Assembly: GCF_014961315.1 (NCBI RefSeq)
Contig: NZ_CP063141.1
Coordinates: forward strand, 992,001 to 1,056,000
DNA from: Thermoflavifilum sp.
GTDB taxonomy: Bacteria; Bacteroidota; Bacteroidia; Chitinophagales; Chitinophagaceae
Length of the DNA: 64,000 bases
Direction of reading: 5' to 3'
Positions 10,212-18,857 of this stretch are shown here, piece by piece (the stretch's first letter is position 1; each line of letters begins with the position of its first letter). Made by a program: the position numbers and the translations under genes. The notes beneath the pieces are model-generated. The model was not told the DNA's origin and ran no database searches. It saw only the letters and a program-made list of their open reading frames with translations.

Positions 10212-10457
10212 ATGCTCAAGCTTATCGATCTGGCTGTAGATATTTTCGTCATCTGGCTACTGTACAGGATTGTGGCCGATTTTGTGATTCCCTTGCTGCA
10301 ACTCGGCAGGAAGGTACAAAAGCATATCAAATCCATGCAAGACCCCCATCCTGGTTCTTATGCTTCGTTTCAGGCATCCCGGCAAAAGTCTCATCAACAG
10401 GAAGGAGAATACATTGATTTTGAGGAAATCAAAGACACGCATGCCGAGAAATCATAG
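10212..10457 (+). CDS. DUF4834-like small membrane protein
   Basis: An 81-residue protein with one hydrophobic segment near the N-terminus (about residues 5-28, LIDLAVDIFVIWLLYRIVADFV). A basic stretch (LGRKVQKHIKSM) follows, then a polar tail ending EGEYIDFEEIKDTHAEKS. This layout, and the tail with GEYIDFEEI, resembles the small DUF4834 proteins common in Bacteroidota, whose function is unknown. It is transcribed divergently from rimP. The family name rests on memory of the motif layout, not a search. Confidence 0.65.
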   Translation: MLKLIDLAVDIFVIWLLYRIVADFVIPLLQLGRKVQKHIKSMQDPHPGSYASFQASRQKSHQQEGEYIDFEEIKDTHAEKS

Positions 10458-10458
10458 C

Positions 10459-10518
10459 TTACCAGTCAAATTTGCTTCCCACATTTAAACCTGCTGCATA
10501 AATTCGGTATTGCCGTTT
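10459..10518 (-). pseudogene. Possible remnant of an outer-membrane protein C-terminus
   Basis: Between the DUF4834 stop and the lipoprotein stop, the minus strand encodes 19 codons after an in-frame stop: KRQYRIYAAGLNVGSKFDW and then TAA. Alternating residues and a terminal aromatic residue look like the last strand of an outer-membrane barrel. There is no start codon and no upstream sequence for the rest, so at most it is a leftover of a deleted gene. Confidence 0.25.
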
Positions 10519-10525
10519 TCATTGA

Positions 10526-11995
10526 TCAAAAATCAATTTCCTGTTCGCTTTGCCATTGTTCGTCAAGCGAGATACCAAAGCCTGTACCATAGCTCAAAGC
10601 CCTTCCTTTAAAAGTGAGCTTCACGTTATTAGGAATAGCGTGGCTCACTTCGAATTGCCGCAAAAGACCCGATTGACCCAACAGATATATTCGATATCGC
10701 AGCGGAACGGGGTGCATGGGATTGCCTAAGAATTGGTTGAAAGCAAAGCTTCTTGAATTTACATCAAATCGAGGACGGAAAACGCTATCTCCCGTATAGC
10801 TAATTTCTGGTGGATTCATGAGCGGATTAAAGGGGGCATAATAGGGTATGGCGTGTAGCGGAACGACCCATACTTCGGTGATCCTGTCCAAGCCCTCCGG
10901 ATCGGTAAATTGGAATTGAATCTGGCTGTAATAGCGCTTTAATGTGGTTTGCACGAGTTGATCGCCATACACGCCCAGGGTATCTGCGAATCCATAAATG
11001 CTGGCCTGAGCATTATCTGGTGCATTGGCCAGAAAATGTGTGGAGGCCCGTGCAAGCGTATCAGACCATATCAACGGCTTTTGTGAAAAATAGGCTACCA
11101 GGTGCGCCAGATATCTGCCGGCTGGCAAGTTCAGCTGAAAGTCGGGATCATGTTGTGCCAGATCAATGGATCCGTGTGCATACAGCATGCTGTCGCTTTC
11201 CCGGAAAATGAAATATTCCAGTTGCTGATAGGGGAAAGCAGCGTTGGTATCGCGCGTTCCCATCAGATACACATTGTCGATTCGGGTAACACCTGTAGCC
11301 GGATTATAACCGCTCACCTGCGAGCGATCGCCGGCCAGGGGTAGAATTTTGATATAAAGCGACCGATGCAAATCCAGTGGAAGGGTATCCAGCCGGAAAG
11401 CATAGCTATTTCTGGCCTGGCTGCTCATGTTTGTAAAGGGATTGGACGCGGAAAGGGTGTGATAGGTGCTGCCATCGTTGGAATACAGGATCGTAAAATC
11501 TTTGGGCCCGGTATTGGAAGACCCCATATCGAAGCCAAATGCTGTAACAGATGCGGCGCCGGACAGGGGCATCTGAAAAACAACGGATTCCAGCCCCCTG
11601 ATGCTTAACGACAGCCCTGCTGGAAAAGAATCCTTTGCATATCCAGCAGCAAAATCGATTGGTGTGGACTGACCCGGATTGCAGGTAATCGTTGCCTGAC
11701 TGTTGAGGGCTATATCGGGAACAAGACTGGTGTCGTTAAACGACCAGAAATAGAGATATTGTTCCTGGTTGCGCCCGAGTGTTCCAGACATGCTTGCCCC
11801 TATTCGTCCGGAAGCAAGTCGGCCCTCCAGGGGTGAGATCTGAGTCTCAAAGCCTGAGACCTTGAAATACACCCGGTAATTGGTTTGCACATCTAACTGG
11901 TGATGGTCAGAAGAACGTGAACAGGAAACAAAGCAGCTGAGCAAAAGCAGGCCCATGGTCAGGTACCGGACCTGGCAGAGATAGGGTTGCTTCAT
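10526..11995 (-). CDS. Hypothetical lipoprotein
   Basis: A 489-residue predicted lipoprotein. The N-terminus MKQPYLCQVRYLTMGLLLLSC carries a lipobox with the likely lipidated Cys21 (Cys25 is a second candidate). The rest is rich in Ser, Thr, Tyr and Asn and looks beta-rich. The segment around residues 100-240 (FAAGYAKDSFPAGLSLS..., GFDMGSSNTGPKDFTILYSNDG) resembles a carbohydrate-binding or PEP-CTERM-type beta-sandwich. The second half (YFIFRESDSMLYAHGSIDL..., LPAGRYLAHLVAYF) recalls FimB/Mfa2-like minor fimbrial anchors of Bacteroidota. I do not recognise the exact family. It stands alone between a short OMP-like remnant and a tRNA. Confidence 0.7.
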   Translation of the reverse strand: MKQPYLCQVRYLTMGLLLLSCFVSCSRSSDHHQLDVQTNYRVYFKVSGFETQISPLEGRLASGRIGASMSGTLGRNQEQYLYFWSFNDTSLVPDIALNSQATITCNPGQSTPIDFAAGYAKDSFPAGLSLSIRGLESVVFQMPLSGAASVTAFGFDMGSSNTGPKDFTILYSNDGSTYHTLSASNPFTNMSSQARNSYAFRLDTLPLDLHRSLYIKILPLAGDRSQVSGYNPATGVTRIDNVYLMGTRDTNAAFPYQQLEYFIFRESDSMLYAHGSIDLAQHDPDFQLNLPAGRYLAHLVAYFSQKPLIWSDTLARASTHFLANAPDNAQASIYGFADTLGVYGDQLVQTTLKRYYSQIQFQFTDPEGLDRITEVWVVPLHAIPYYAPFNPLMNPPEISYTGDSVFRPRFDVNSRSFAFNQFLGNPMHPVPLRYRIYLLGQSGLLRQFEVSHAIPNNVKLTFKGRALSYGTGFGISLDEQWQSEQEIDF

Positions 11996-12070
11996 TTTTC
12001 AAAGGGTTTTAGCGTATGATGCGAAAAATAATAGGGAAAATAAGCCGGGTCAACCCCTGTTTTCAGGGAA

Positions 12071-12104
12071 TTTTGAATTGGATGATGGGAAATCTTTAGC
12101 TTTG
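12071..12104 (+). promoter_or_regulatory. Promoter of the CAT-anticodon tRNA
   Basis: TTTTG (12071-12075), 21 bases, then TAGCTTTG (12097-12104): both Bacteroidota promoter elements at standard spacing, with the tRNA beginning 36 bases later. Confidence 0.6.
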
Positions 12105-12139
12105 CAAATTCAATGATCATTGTCCTGAACGGGCAATGA

Positions 12140-12213
12140 GGTCCCATAGCTCAGCTGGTTAGAGCACCTGACTCATAATCAGGGTGTCGCAGGTTCAAGC
12201 CCTGCTGGGACCA
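12140..12213 (+). tRNA. tRNA with CAT anticodon (elongator Met or Ile2)
   Basis: A complete 74-nt cloverleaf. The acceptor stem GGTCCCA pairs fully with TGGGACC, the D arm is AGCTCAGCTGGTTAGAGC, and the anticodon stem CCTGA/TCAGG encloses CTCATAA with anticodon CAT. The T arm is GCAGG TTCAAGC CCTGC and the discriminator base is A. CCA is not encoded. It is not an initiator tRNA: the first pair is G-C and the anticodon stem lacks three consecutive G-C pairs. A CAT anticodon is shared by elongator tRNA-Met and by tRNA-Ile whose C34 is changed to lysidine, and I cannot separate these by eye. Confidence 0.93.
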
Positions 12214-12272
12214 CAGGCAACCCCGGTAATGGTTTGTTATTTTGCAATATACTCATCTTAAAACGTGCATAC

Positions 12273-12455
12273 ATGTTTAACCGATTCTTGCTTATTGCGC
12301 CGAATGAATCTCATTTTTACAAAGTCGGTAATGACATTGGTTATTACCTGACTATCATACTCGTAGTGCTCTTGATTCTGGCTGTCATCATCTGCCTGCG
12401 CTATGTGGGTCAGGACCAGTACCCGCCTCAGCCACTGGACGAAGAGCAGTCATGA
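12273..12455 (+). CDS. Small single-span membrane protein
   Basis: A 60-residue frame from ATG 12273: a short polar N-terminus (MFNRFLLIAPNESHFYKVG), one strong transmembrane segment at about 24-44 (YLTIILVVLLILAVIICL) and an acidic, Pro-rich tail ending LDEEQS. It lies 60 bases after the tRNA and may be co-transcribed with it. A terminator follows at 12570. I recognise no family. The hydrophobic segment and clean end suggest a real gene. Confidence 0.5.
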   Translation: MFNRFLLIAPNESHFYKVGNDIGYYLTIILVVLLILAVIICLRYVGQDQYPPQPLDEEQS

Positions 12456-12569
12456 TGCGATAACTTCCACTTATTGTTGCTTTTCAACCGATCAACATCG
12501 GGCAAGGCCCGATAAAAAGATATTGGTCGAATAAGCACCCTGCTTGATTCGTTTTTCTCTACCTTGTGA

Positions 12570-12610
12570 CACATATCTGGCCTTAAATAACCGGATATGT
12601 GTTTTTTATT
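12570..12610 (+). terminator. Rho-independent terminator
   Basis: An 11-bp stem CACATATCTGG / CCGGATATGTG (one T-G wobble) with a 10-base loop, followed by TTTTTTATTT. It ends the tRNA/small membrane protein unit and separates it from the next operon. Confidence 0.75.
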
Positions 12611-12628
12611 TCATGATTTGTTAACCCC

Positions 12629-12651
12629 ACACCGGAAAGGCTTTCCGGTGT
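12629..12651. promoter_or_regulatory. Perfect 23-base palindrome before the protease operon
   Basis: ACACCGGAAAG-G-CTTTCCGGTGT: two 11-base arms that are exact reverse complements around one central G. It ends 15 bases before the ATG at 12667. No T-run follows, so it is not a simple terminator. It could be an operator for a dimeric regulator or a hairpin in the 5' leader. Confidence 0.6.
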
Positions 12652-12666
12652 ACAAAACGTTTTACC

Positions 12667-13998
12667 ATGCCCCAACAAAAAAAGCAAAAAGCAGTTCCTG
12701 ACGTACAGACCAGGGAAGCAAGCATTCCCTGCGTACCCGAGCTGCTGAAAGACGATCATTGCGATGTCTTTCATTTCAAACGCATCCTCACCTATCCGGT
12801 GGGTTTCACCTTTCGCGATCAGCGCATGAGCCTGGTAGCGGAGGTGATTTTGCATTTTCGATTTCGGCGATGCACCCTGGGATTAACCCTGGGCGATCCG
12901 GTGTATTCCACCACCCTGTTGCCGGGCGAAAAAGTAAGGCTGGCCACCACCGATCGACGCAGCCGGTTTACATTCGATAGCGAAAGCAAGCTTAGCTATC
13001 GGAGCGAACAGATAGCAGAAGAGCAGTATTACATGACGGCGTTCCAGCATTACCTGTCCGACGGAGCCAACAGCCAGTCGGGCAAGGTGTCTGACAGCAA
13101 CAGCAGCGACTGGAATTTTCATGGCGATGCCCACGGCAGCGTGGGTTTAGGGCTGTTTGGTGGCTCGGCTGATGCCAGTACCAATGCAAATGGTTCGCAC
13201 AACAGCAGCTCGGTGCTCGATTATTTACATGAGCAGCGCTCACATGCCCAGGCTTCGGCCACGCAGGCGGTAGGCGAGACGCACAAGGCGCATTCCATTT
13301 CGGTGGGAGAAGTATCTACACGCACCCACACCGAGGGCGAGTCGGAAGACCATTTTGAAGCAGCTTCGCGCGAATTCTCGAATCCCAATCGCTGCCATGC
13401 CGTTACCTTCATTTTTTACCGGCTTAATAAAAAGCAACGGGTGGAATATGAGCTGGAAGCCATCGAACGTCGGATTAAAGATCCCGCTGCACCTGTGCGC
13501 CGGCCTTTTACGCCGGTAGTAGCCAAATCGGCAATCGCCTTTGTGCCTCAGGATGTAGCTGCCACACAGAAAAAGGTGGTCACCGACGGCGAATTGCTTA
13601 CGGCCAGCTCGGGAGCAGCGCAAGCCTCCTCAGCGCTGCGATTCAATGCTTTTGCACAGGTTCCGACAGCCGAAGGTACGAGTCAACCCATCGCCCCCGA
13701 CATCCGCAAAGCCGCGCTCGAGGCGATGGACAAAGAATTGCTCGCCCAGGGATTGCTCGGGCCGAACCGACTGGTATCGCCCGAATTGCAGAAACAAATC
13801 CGCTTCGAAGCCACCTTTTCCTTGCCCACGGCCGGCATCATCGTGAAAGGCTCCATGGACAAATGCGATATCTGTGAACCACTGGCCAAAGAACGGATGC
13901 AACTGGAAAACGACCTGTTGAGGCGGCAGATTGAATTATTAGAAAAATCACAGGAATACCGTTGCTGCCCACCTCCGCCGGCACAGAACCCTTCATAA
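12667..13998 (+). CDS. Uncharacterised 443-residue protein, first gene of the protease operon
   Basis: No signal peptide is present (MPQQKKQKAVPDVQTRE), so it is probably cytoplasmic or exported by another route. Residues about 30-130 form a compact, conserved-looking domain (RRCTLGLTLGDPVYSTTLLPGEKVRLATTDRRSRF is its core, given here as a landmark at about residues 68-102). Residues about 130-215 are rich in Ser, Gly, His and Asn and probably disordered. Residues 215-280 return to charged, helical sequence (FEAASREFSNPNRCHAVTFIFYRL). The last 40 residues contain a CDIC motif, a likely coiled coil (LAKERMQLENDLLRRQIELLEKS) and a CCPPPP end. I do not recognise a named family. Two secreted lipoproteins follow on the same strand. 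Confidence 0.7.
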   Translation: MPQQKKQKAVPDVQTREASIPCVPELLKDDHCDVFHFKRILTYPVGFTFRDQRMSLVAEVILHFRFRRCTLGLTLGDPVYSTTLLPGEKVRLATTDRRSRFTFDSESKLSYRSEQIAEEQYYMTAFQHYLSDGANSQSGKVSDSNSSDWNFHGDAHGSVGLGLFGGSADASTNANGSHNSSSVLDYLHEQRSHAQASATQAVGETHKAHSISVGEVSTRTHTEGESEDHFEAASREFSNPNRCHAVTFIFYRLNKKQRVEYELEAIERRIKDPAAPVRRPFTPVVAKSAIAFVPQDVAATQKKVVTDGELLTASSGAAQASSALRFNAFAQVPTAEGTSQPIAPDIRKAALEAMDKELLAQGLLGPNRLVSPELQKQIRFEATFSLPTAGIIVKGSMDKCDICEPLAKERMQLENDLLRRQIELLEKSQEYRCCPPPPAQNPS

Positions 13999-14117
13999 TC
14001 CATTCCGGGATATGGTGAATTGCGGTAAACCTGAGCACTGGTTATCTTTCCGCAGTTCATCATCCCGGAAAAACCTCGGTTTGACCTATCATTTCGTTCA
14101 CCCCAAAAACAATACAC

Positions 14118-14693
14118 ATGAAACACAAATGGATGTTCAAAAGCCTGGGATTCTTGGTGATCGTGTATTTAAGTGGCTGCTGCAAGCCCGAACTGATTGG
14201 CAGTGTGCCCAATATGCTACGCCCGCAACAAACCAATAACTGGTGCTGGGCGGCTACCACCCAGATGCTGGCCCAGCATTTCGGCATCTCCATTAACCAA
14301 TGTGATCTGGCCAACCATCGTTTCGGACGGACCGACTGTTGCACGGGCGATTGTCCGAAAACCGATTCCTGTAACCGACCGGGATGGCCCGAGCTCGATT
14401 ATGTAGGCCTGAGTTTCAAAGAAAGCAATACGGCCCTGAGCTGGGAAGACCTGCAACGACAGATCTATTGCAGCAAGAAGCCCATGGGATATGCCTATGG
14501 CACACCCGGTGTGGTGGGCCATGTACTGGTCATCAAAGGATATGTCACCGTAGGCAATACCCATTATCTGGTGTTGAATGATCCCTGGTCGCCCTGCAAT
14601 GGCAGCGAACGACTCATCACATATGCGGAATATGCGGATCCTGCCGGAACGGCCACGCATTGGGATACTTTTTATGATTTAGCCAAGAAATAA
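14118..14693 (+). CDS. Papain-like cysteine protease lipoprotein (AvrRpt2/C70-like)
   Basis: A 191-residue predicted lipoprotein (signal with LSGC; lipidated Cys21). A catalytic-looking papain-type core is visible: Gln37/Gln38 before NNWCWAA (nucleophile Cys43), then GVVGHVLVIKGY (His135), then LNDPW (Asn154/Asp155). Between them is a Cys-rich insert (Cys62, 74, 75, 79, 85) ending CNRPGWP. This pattern is seen in the AvrRpt2-like papain-fold proteases. The protein would act at the cell surface or in the periplasm. It starts 119 bases after the 443-residue protein and ends 23 bases before the next lipoprotein. The substrate is unknown. Confidence 0.8.
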   Translation: MKHKWMFKSLGFLVIVYLSGCCKPELIGSVPNMLRPQQTNNWCWAATTQMLAQHFGISINQCDLANHRFGRTDCCTGDCPKTDSCNRPGWPELDYVGLSFKESNTALSWEDLQRQIYCSKKPMGYAYGTPGVVGHVLVIKGYVTVGNTHYLVLNDPWSPCNGSERLITYAEYADPAGTATHWDTFYDLAKK

Positions 14694-14716
14694 ATTTCAC
14701 CATTTAACCTGATGTT

Positions 14717-15433
14717 ATGAAACTTTGTCAATATCTGCTTGCCTGTATGACGCATTGCTTGCCATTTGTGCTTGCAGCCTGTACGTCGTCTTCACCTTCA
14801 TCATCACCCGGTCAGCAAGCCACTGATACCACTCAGCCCACATTCACCACCCCGCAGCAGGCCGCGCAGCAAGGGAAACAGGATCTGCTGGATATATTGC
14901 GGATGCATCCTGAAACCGCACTGGGAATTACGGATACCGGTTTATTGAGCAGATCCGCACCGGGACAGCCCATTCCTCAGGAGGTGCTCGACTTTCAACA
15001 ATTACTGACCACAGATTCGGCCGTAAGCTTCAGCCAGTTCAGACGTGAACAGGCACATACCCTTGTGCCGCTGATGGCCGATGGCCGGCTGGTGACCATT
15101 GTGACGCTCGCCAGTGAAAATGATCAATGGAAGGTAAGTGCACTGGCAGGTAAAGCCATGAGCGACGATCTGCAGGTGGTGTTGCAGGCCGCATCCCGTT
15201 ACATGCGTACGGGTGAGCCTGTACGCATCAGCCTGGTTGAAGTGCCCAACCTGCAGGCCAGACTCTTTGTGGTGGAAGTAAACGATACTGAAATGGTATT
15301 CACACCATATAACGGATTTTCACTCCGGGAAGCTGTTCCGGTGGCAGCTGTGGTTCGGGTCCTTCACCGCGATGCCGTAGAGTTTCAAAAACAATATGGT
15401 GATCAACTCAAACGAGCACGATTGACCGAATGA
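14717..15433 (+). CDS. Hypothetical lipoprotein, third gene of the protease operon
   Basis: A 238-residue predicted lipoprotein with lipobox VLAAC (Cys22) and then a Ser/Pro/Thr/Gln-rich spacer (about 23-55). The folded part (about 55-238) starts with a helical segment (QDLLDILRMHPETALGITDTG). It includes a region resembling a small alpha/beta domain (HTLVPLMADGRLVTIVTLASEN, then RLFVVEVNDTEMVFTPYNGF). No catalytic motif is evident. Its position 23 bases after the protease suggests a partner such as a chaperone, inhibitor or substrate-binding protein, but that is inference from context only. Confidence 0.65.
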   Translation: MKLCQYLLACMTHCLPFVLAACTSSSPSSSPGQQATDTTQPTFTTPQQAAQQGKQDLLDILRMHPETALGITDTGLLSRSAPGQPIPQEVLDFQQLLTTDSAVSFSQFRREQAHTLVPLMADGRLVTIVTLASENDQWKVSALAGKAMSDDLQVVLQAASRYMRTGEPVRISLVEVPNLQARLFVVEVNDTEMVFTPYNGFSLREAVPVAAVVRVLHRDAVEFQKQYGDQLKRARLTE

Positions 15434-15506
15434 GGCCACGCCTATCAGCTGCTGGCCTCTTCCTGCATGCGGTTGTGGTTTTGCCTGTGATAGATTGAAA
15501 CCCTGA

Positions 15507-15543
15507 TTTTTGCGCAGGCCTTATCCAATAATTTCTATCTTTG
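15507..15543 (+). promoter_or_regulatory. Promoter of dnaN
   Basis: TTTTTG (15507-15512), 23 bases, TATCTTTG (15536-15543). The ATG of dnaN follows at 15603. Confidence 0.5.
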
Positions 15544-15602
15544 TTCACCCGCTTTAAAGGCGGAAGGCTCTGTTCATTTGTCACACGCAAACCTGGAACC
15601 GC

Positions 15603-16757
15603 ATGAAGTTTATCGTTTCAGCACATACGCTGTTAAAACACCTGCAGCTGATTTACGGAGTGGTGGGCACCAATGCCTCTCTTCCTGTACTGGAAGACTT
15701 TTACCTGCAAATTTCTAAAGATGGGCGTCTCACAGCAGCCGCTACGGATCTGGAAACATCTTTGAAAATCCAGATTCCCGTTGAAGCGAACCAATCAGGT
15801 GAAATATGTATTCCGGCCAAGGTTTTGGTGGACATTCTCAAGAATTTACCTGATCAACCCCTAACCTTTCATGTACATCCCGACAATGGGGTAGTGGAAA
15901 TCATTTCTGATAATGGCCGATATAAAATCATGGGTGAAAAGGCTGAAAATTTTCCGCGCGAACCCCGGCCCGATGCGGTTGAACAAAGCTTTTCCATTTC
16001 AGGAGAAACGCTACTTACAGCCGTACAAAAAGGATTGTTTGCCATCAGTACCAATGATATGCGGCCGGCCATGACAGGAATGTTGTTTGAGCTGGATGCG
16101 CATGGAGCCACATTTGTCGCCACAGATTCTCACCGTCTGGTTAAATACGTGAAGAAAGGGTTGGTTTCGGAAGGCTCTTCAGGATTGGCCGAGGGTAAGC
16201 CCGTCAGCTTCATCGTTCCTAAAAAGCCCCTGAATCTATTAAAAGGATTATTTGAAGAAGAATCCGTGCTTCAGGCATCCCTGAGCAAGAGTCATTTGTT
16301 CCTGCAGACTGACGCTATTGAAATCGCCTGTCGATTGATCGATGCCCGGTTCCCCGACTACCGGGTAGTGATTCCGGTAGACAGTCCCTATCATCTCGTA
16401 ATCTCTCGTTCGGACCTGCAACAGGCCCTGCGGCGGATCAGCGTTTTTGCTAACAAAGCCACCAATCAGGTGATTTTTACCCTTCAGGGAAGCACGCTTG
16501 AACTCTCGGCCCAGGACATTGATTATTCATTTGAAGGAAGTGAACGCCTGAATTGCCAGTATGAAGGGGAAGACATGCGCATTTCGTTCAATGCACGTTT
16601 TCTACTGGAAATGCTGGCTGTAATCGATGCCGATGAAGTGCGTTTTGATTTATCCACACCCTCGCGGGCAGCTATTCTACGCCCGATGGCTCAATCCGAA
16701 GATGAAGACCTGCTGATGCTTATTATGCCGCTGATGATTACGGAGCCGGTGGCTTAA
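15603..16757 (+). CDS. dnaN: DNA polymerase III sliding clamp, beta subunit
   Basis: The ring-shaped clamp that tethers DNA polymerase III to DNA. It has 384 residues in three repeated clamp domains (about 1-125, 126-255, 256-384). Recognisable blocks are the start MKFIVSAHTLLKHLQ, the FPREP segment near residue 118, and DSHRLVKY in domain 2. The final residues PLMITEPVA correspond to the MPMRL-type end, which here is MPLMI, as in many Bacteroidota. It is not next to dnaA or recF in this window and appears to be a single-gene unit with its own promoter. Confidence 0.96.
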   Translation: MKFIVSAHTLLKHLQLIYGVVGTNASLPVLEDFYLQISKDGRLTAAATDLETSLKIQIPVEANQSGEICIPAKVLVDILKNLPDQPLTFHVHPDNGVVEIISDNGRYKIMGEKAENFPREPRPDAVEQSFSISGETLLTAVQKGLFAISTNDMRPAMTGMLFELDAHGATFVATDSHRLVKYVKKGLVSEGSSGLAEGKPVSFIVPKKPLNLLKGLFEEESVLQASLSKSHLFLQTDAIEIACRLIDARFPDYRVVIPVDSPYHLVISRSDLQQALRRISVFANKATNQVIFTLQGSTLELSAQDIDYSFEGSERLNCQYEGEDMRISFNARFLLEMLAVIDADEVRFDLSTPSRAAILRPMAQSEDEDLLMLIMPLMITEPVA

Positions 16758-16817
16758 TGGTTTTTCAGGCCCTGTACATCAGCTGGAAGCCGTATTTGAA
16801 GATTCAGGAGGTTCCAT

Positions 16818-18626
16818 TCATTCGGAAGCACTCATGATTTTTTGCTGTTTCTTGCGTTGTTCAGCATCCAGAATCAGTTTGCGCATGCGGATATGAGAAG
16901 GGGTAATTTCAATGCATTCGTCGTGCTGGATATATTCCATGCATTCTTCCAGTGACATCCGACGTTTGGGTACAATCTGCGCAGCAGCATCGCTGCCACT
17001 GGCGCGCATATTGGTTAATTTTTTTCCTTCATTGGTATTCACCACCAGATCGCCGGGCTTATTGTTTTCTCCGACAATCATACCCCCATAAACTTCTTCA
17101 CCGGGCTCTACGAAAAATATGCCCCTGTCTTGCAATTTATCCAGCGCATAAGCCGTGACGGTTCCGGTTTCCTTGGCCACCAATACACCGTTGATACGGG
17201 AAGGAATGGGACCCTTCCAGGGTTTATACGCCAGAAAACGATGGGCCATAACAGCCTCGCCCGATGTGGCTGTTAACAGCTGGGTACGCAACCCGATGAG
17301 GCCGCGGGATGGGATTTCAAATTCCAGATGCTGGATATGCCCTTTGGTATGCATGGCAGCAAGCGTTCCTTTTCGACGGGTAACCAGGTCAATGACCTTG
17401 CTGGCATATTCGACCGGCACATCGACCACCAGCTCTTCGTAAGGCTCACAACGCTGACCGCCGATATGCTTAACATGCACCTGCGGCTGTCCCACAGTGA
17501 GTTCATATCCTTCGCGACGCATGGTTTCAATCAACACTCCCAGATGCATCACCCCCCGACCATATACCAGAAAGCTATCAGGACTGGCGGTTTCTTCCAC
17601 ACGAAGCGCCAGGTTTTTTTCGGTTTCTTTCATCAACCTTTCTCGCAGATGCCGGGAGGTCACATATTTGCCATCTCTCCCAAAAAAAGGTGAATTATTG
17701 ATGCTGAACAGCATGTGCATGGTGGGTTGCTCTACCTCCAGTGGCGGTAATGCTTCTGGATACTGGATGTCGGCTACGGTATCACCGATGGCAAAATCTT
17801 CCAATCCTACTATAGCCGCAATATCGCCGGCCTCTACAGTTTCAACAGATTGTTTACCCAATCCTTCAAACACGTAAAGCTCTTTTATTCTTGCCTGTCG
17901 GAAACTACCATCTGCAGCGATCAGACACACAGGCTGATTGACACGCAACTGCCCGCGCTGTACCTTGCCAATCGCAATCCTTCCCAGAAAAGAAGAATAA
18001 TCCAGCGAAGTGATCTGCAACTGCAAAGGACCATGGCTTACCTGCGGTGCAGGTATATAGGTGAGGATGCCATCCAGCAGGGGGCTAATATCGGCGCTGG
18101 GCTCCAGCGTTTGGTTGAACCAGCCCTGCTTTCCCGACCCATAGAACGTGGGAAATTCCAGTTGCTCTTCCGAAGCATCCAGCTGGAAAAATAGCTCAAA
18201 AACGGCCTCATGTACCTCCTCGGGCCTGCAATTCGGTTTATCGACCTTGTTAATGACCACAATGGGTTTCAATTGCAATTGAAGCGCTTTTTGCAACACA
18301 AAACGGGTCTGCGGCATGGGACCTTCAAAAGCATCGACCAGCAACAACACCCCATCGGCCATCCGCAATACCCGCTCTACCTCCCCTCCAAAATCGGCAT
18401 GCCCGGGCGTATCAATAATATTGATTTTTACGCCTTTGTAAAAAATGCTGATGTTTTTAGAAAAAATAGTGATGCCTCTCTCCCGCTCCAGATCATTCTG
18501 GTCTAAAATCAAACTGCCCATTTCCTGATTTTCACGAAGCAAATGGGTCTGGTAAATCATGTTATCTACCAGCGTGGTTTTCCCGTGATCGACATGAGCG
18601 ATGATGGCAACATTGCGAATCTCCAT
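16818..18626 (-). CDS. typA: Translational GTPase TypA/BipA
   Basis: Ribosome-binding GTPase involved in 50S assembly and stress adaptation, 602 residues from the ATG at 18624-18626 ([21 protein letters not shown]). The G domain covers about 1-195 with [27 protein letters not shown] and NKVDKP. Domain II lies at about 215-300. The EF-G-like domain III ([25 protein letters not shown]) is at about 310-390, then domain V and the BipA C-terminal domain ([32 protein letters not shown]). The frame is open upstream to 18809, but a TACCTTTG element just before 18626 supports the shorter start. Confidence 0.96.
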   Translation of the reverse strand: MEIRNVAIIAHVDHGKTTLVDNMIYQTHLLRENQEMGSLILDQNDLERERGITIFSKNISIFYKGVKINIIDTPGHADFGGEVERVLRMADGVLLLVDAFEGPMPQTRFVLQKALQLQLKPIVVINKVDKPNCRPEEVHEAVFELFFQLDASEEQLEFPTFYGSGKQGWFNQTLEPSADISPLLDGILTYIPAPQVSHGPLQLQITSLDYSSFLGRIAIGKVQRGQLRVNQPVCLIAADGSFRQARIKELYVFEGLGKQSVETVEAGDIAAIVGLEDFAIGDTVADIQYPEALPPLEVEQPTMHMLFSINNSPFFGRDGKYVTSRHLRERLMKETEKNLALRVEETASPDSFLVYGRGVMHLGVLIETMRREGYELTVGQPQVHVKHIGGQRCEPYEELVVDVPVEYASKVIDLVTRRKGTLAAMHTKGHIQHLEFEIPSRGLIGLRTQLLTATSGEAVMAHRFLAYKPWKGPIPSRINGVLVAKETGTVTAYALDKLQDRGIFFVEPGEEVYGGMIVGENNKPGDLVVNTNEGKKLTNMRASGSDAAAQIVPKRRMSLEECMEYIQHDECIEITPSHIRMRKLILDAEQRKKQQKIMSASE

Positions 18627-18645
18627 GTGGTGCAAATTCAGCCCG

Positions 18646-18653
18646 CAAAGGTA
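18646..18653 (-). promoter_or_regulatory. -7 promoter element of typA
   Basis: TACCTTTG on the minus strand, ending 19 bases before the typA ATG; predicted leader about 15 bases. Confidence 0.5.
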
Positions 18654-18678
18654 GGGAATGCCGGGCAAGGATAAGACG

Positions 18679-18710
18679 GAAAAACCAATCCGGCTCCGGG
18701 AGCCGGATTG
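18679..18710 (-). terminator. Minus-strand terminator upstream of typA
   Basis: A perfect 11-bp stem (CAATCCGGCTC / GAGCCGGATTG, 3-base loop) followed on the minus strand by GGTTTTT. No protein gene on the minus strand ends here, because the next gene upstream is on the plus strand. It therefore implies an unannotated minus-strand RNA. Confidence 0.7.
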
Positions 18711-18854
18711 ACCACATAAACAGGCTTTGATGTGTAAAAAATACGCAAAATAACAGGAACGATTGAAAATGGACAAGTTTTGCAATAGGGTTTTGTTCTG
18801 GGCAAGCAACCGGGTTCAAACTGGTGAGTACGATGGGAATGAGGAGTAACTGAA
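18680..18854 (-). ncRNA. Candidate small RNA between typA and the PfkB kinase
   Basis: The minus strand has a promoter-like pair (TTG, 19 bases, TACCTTTA; 18888-18858) and a strong terminator at 18679-18710. Transcription would give an RNA of roughly 170 nt. Within it a short CACAT/ATGTG hairpin precedes the terminator stem. No convincing reading frame is present. It could be a free small RNA or a long attenuated leader of typA. It matches no RNA family that I recognise. Confidence 0.35.
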
Positions 18855-18857
18855 CCT

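Noticed and set aside
12490..12520. Hairpin ATCGGGC/GCCCGAT after the 60-residue membrane protein
   Set aside because: No T-run follows on either strand; the real terminator is at 12570-12610.
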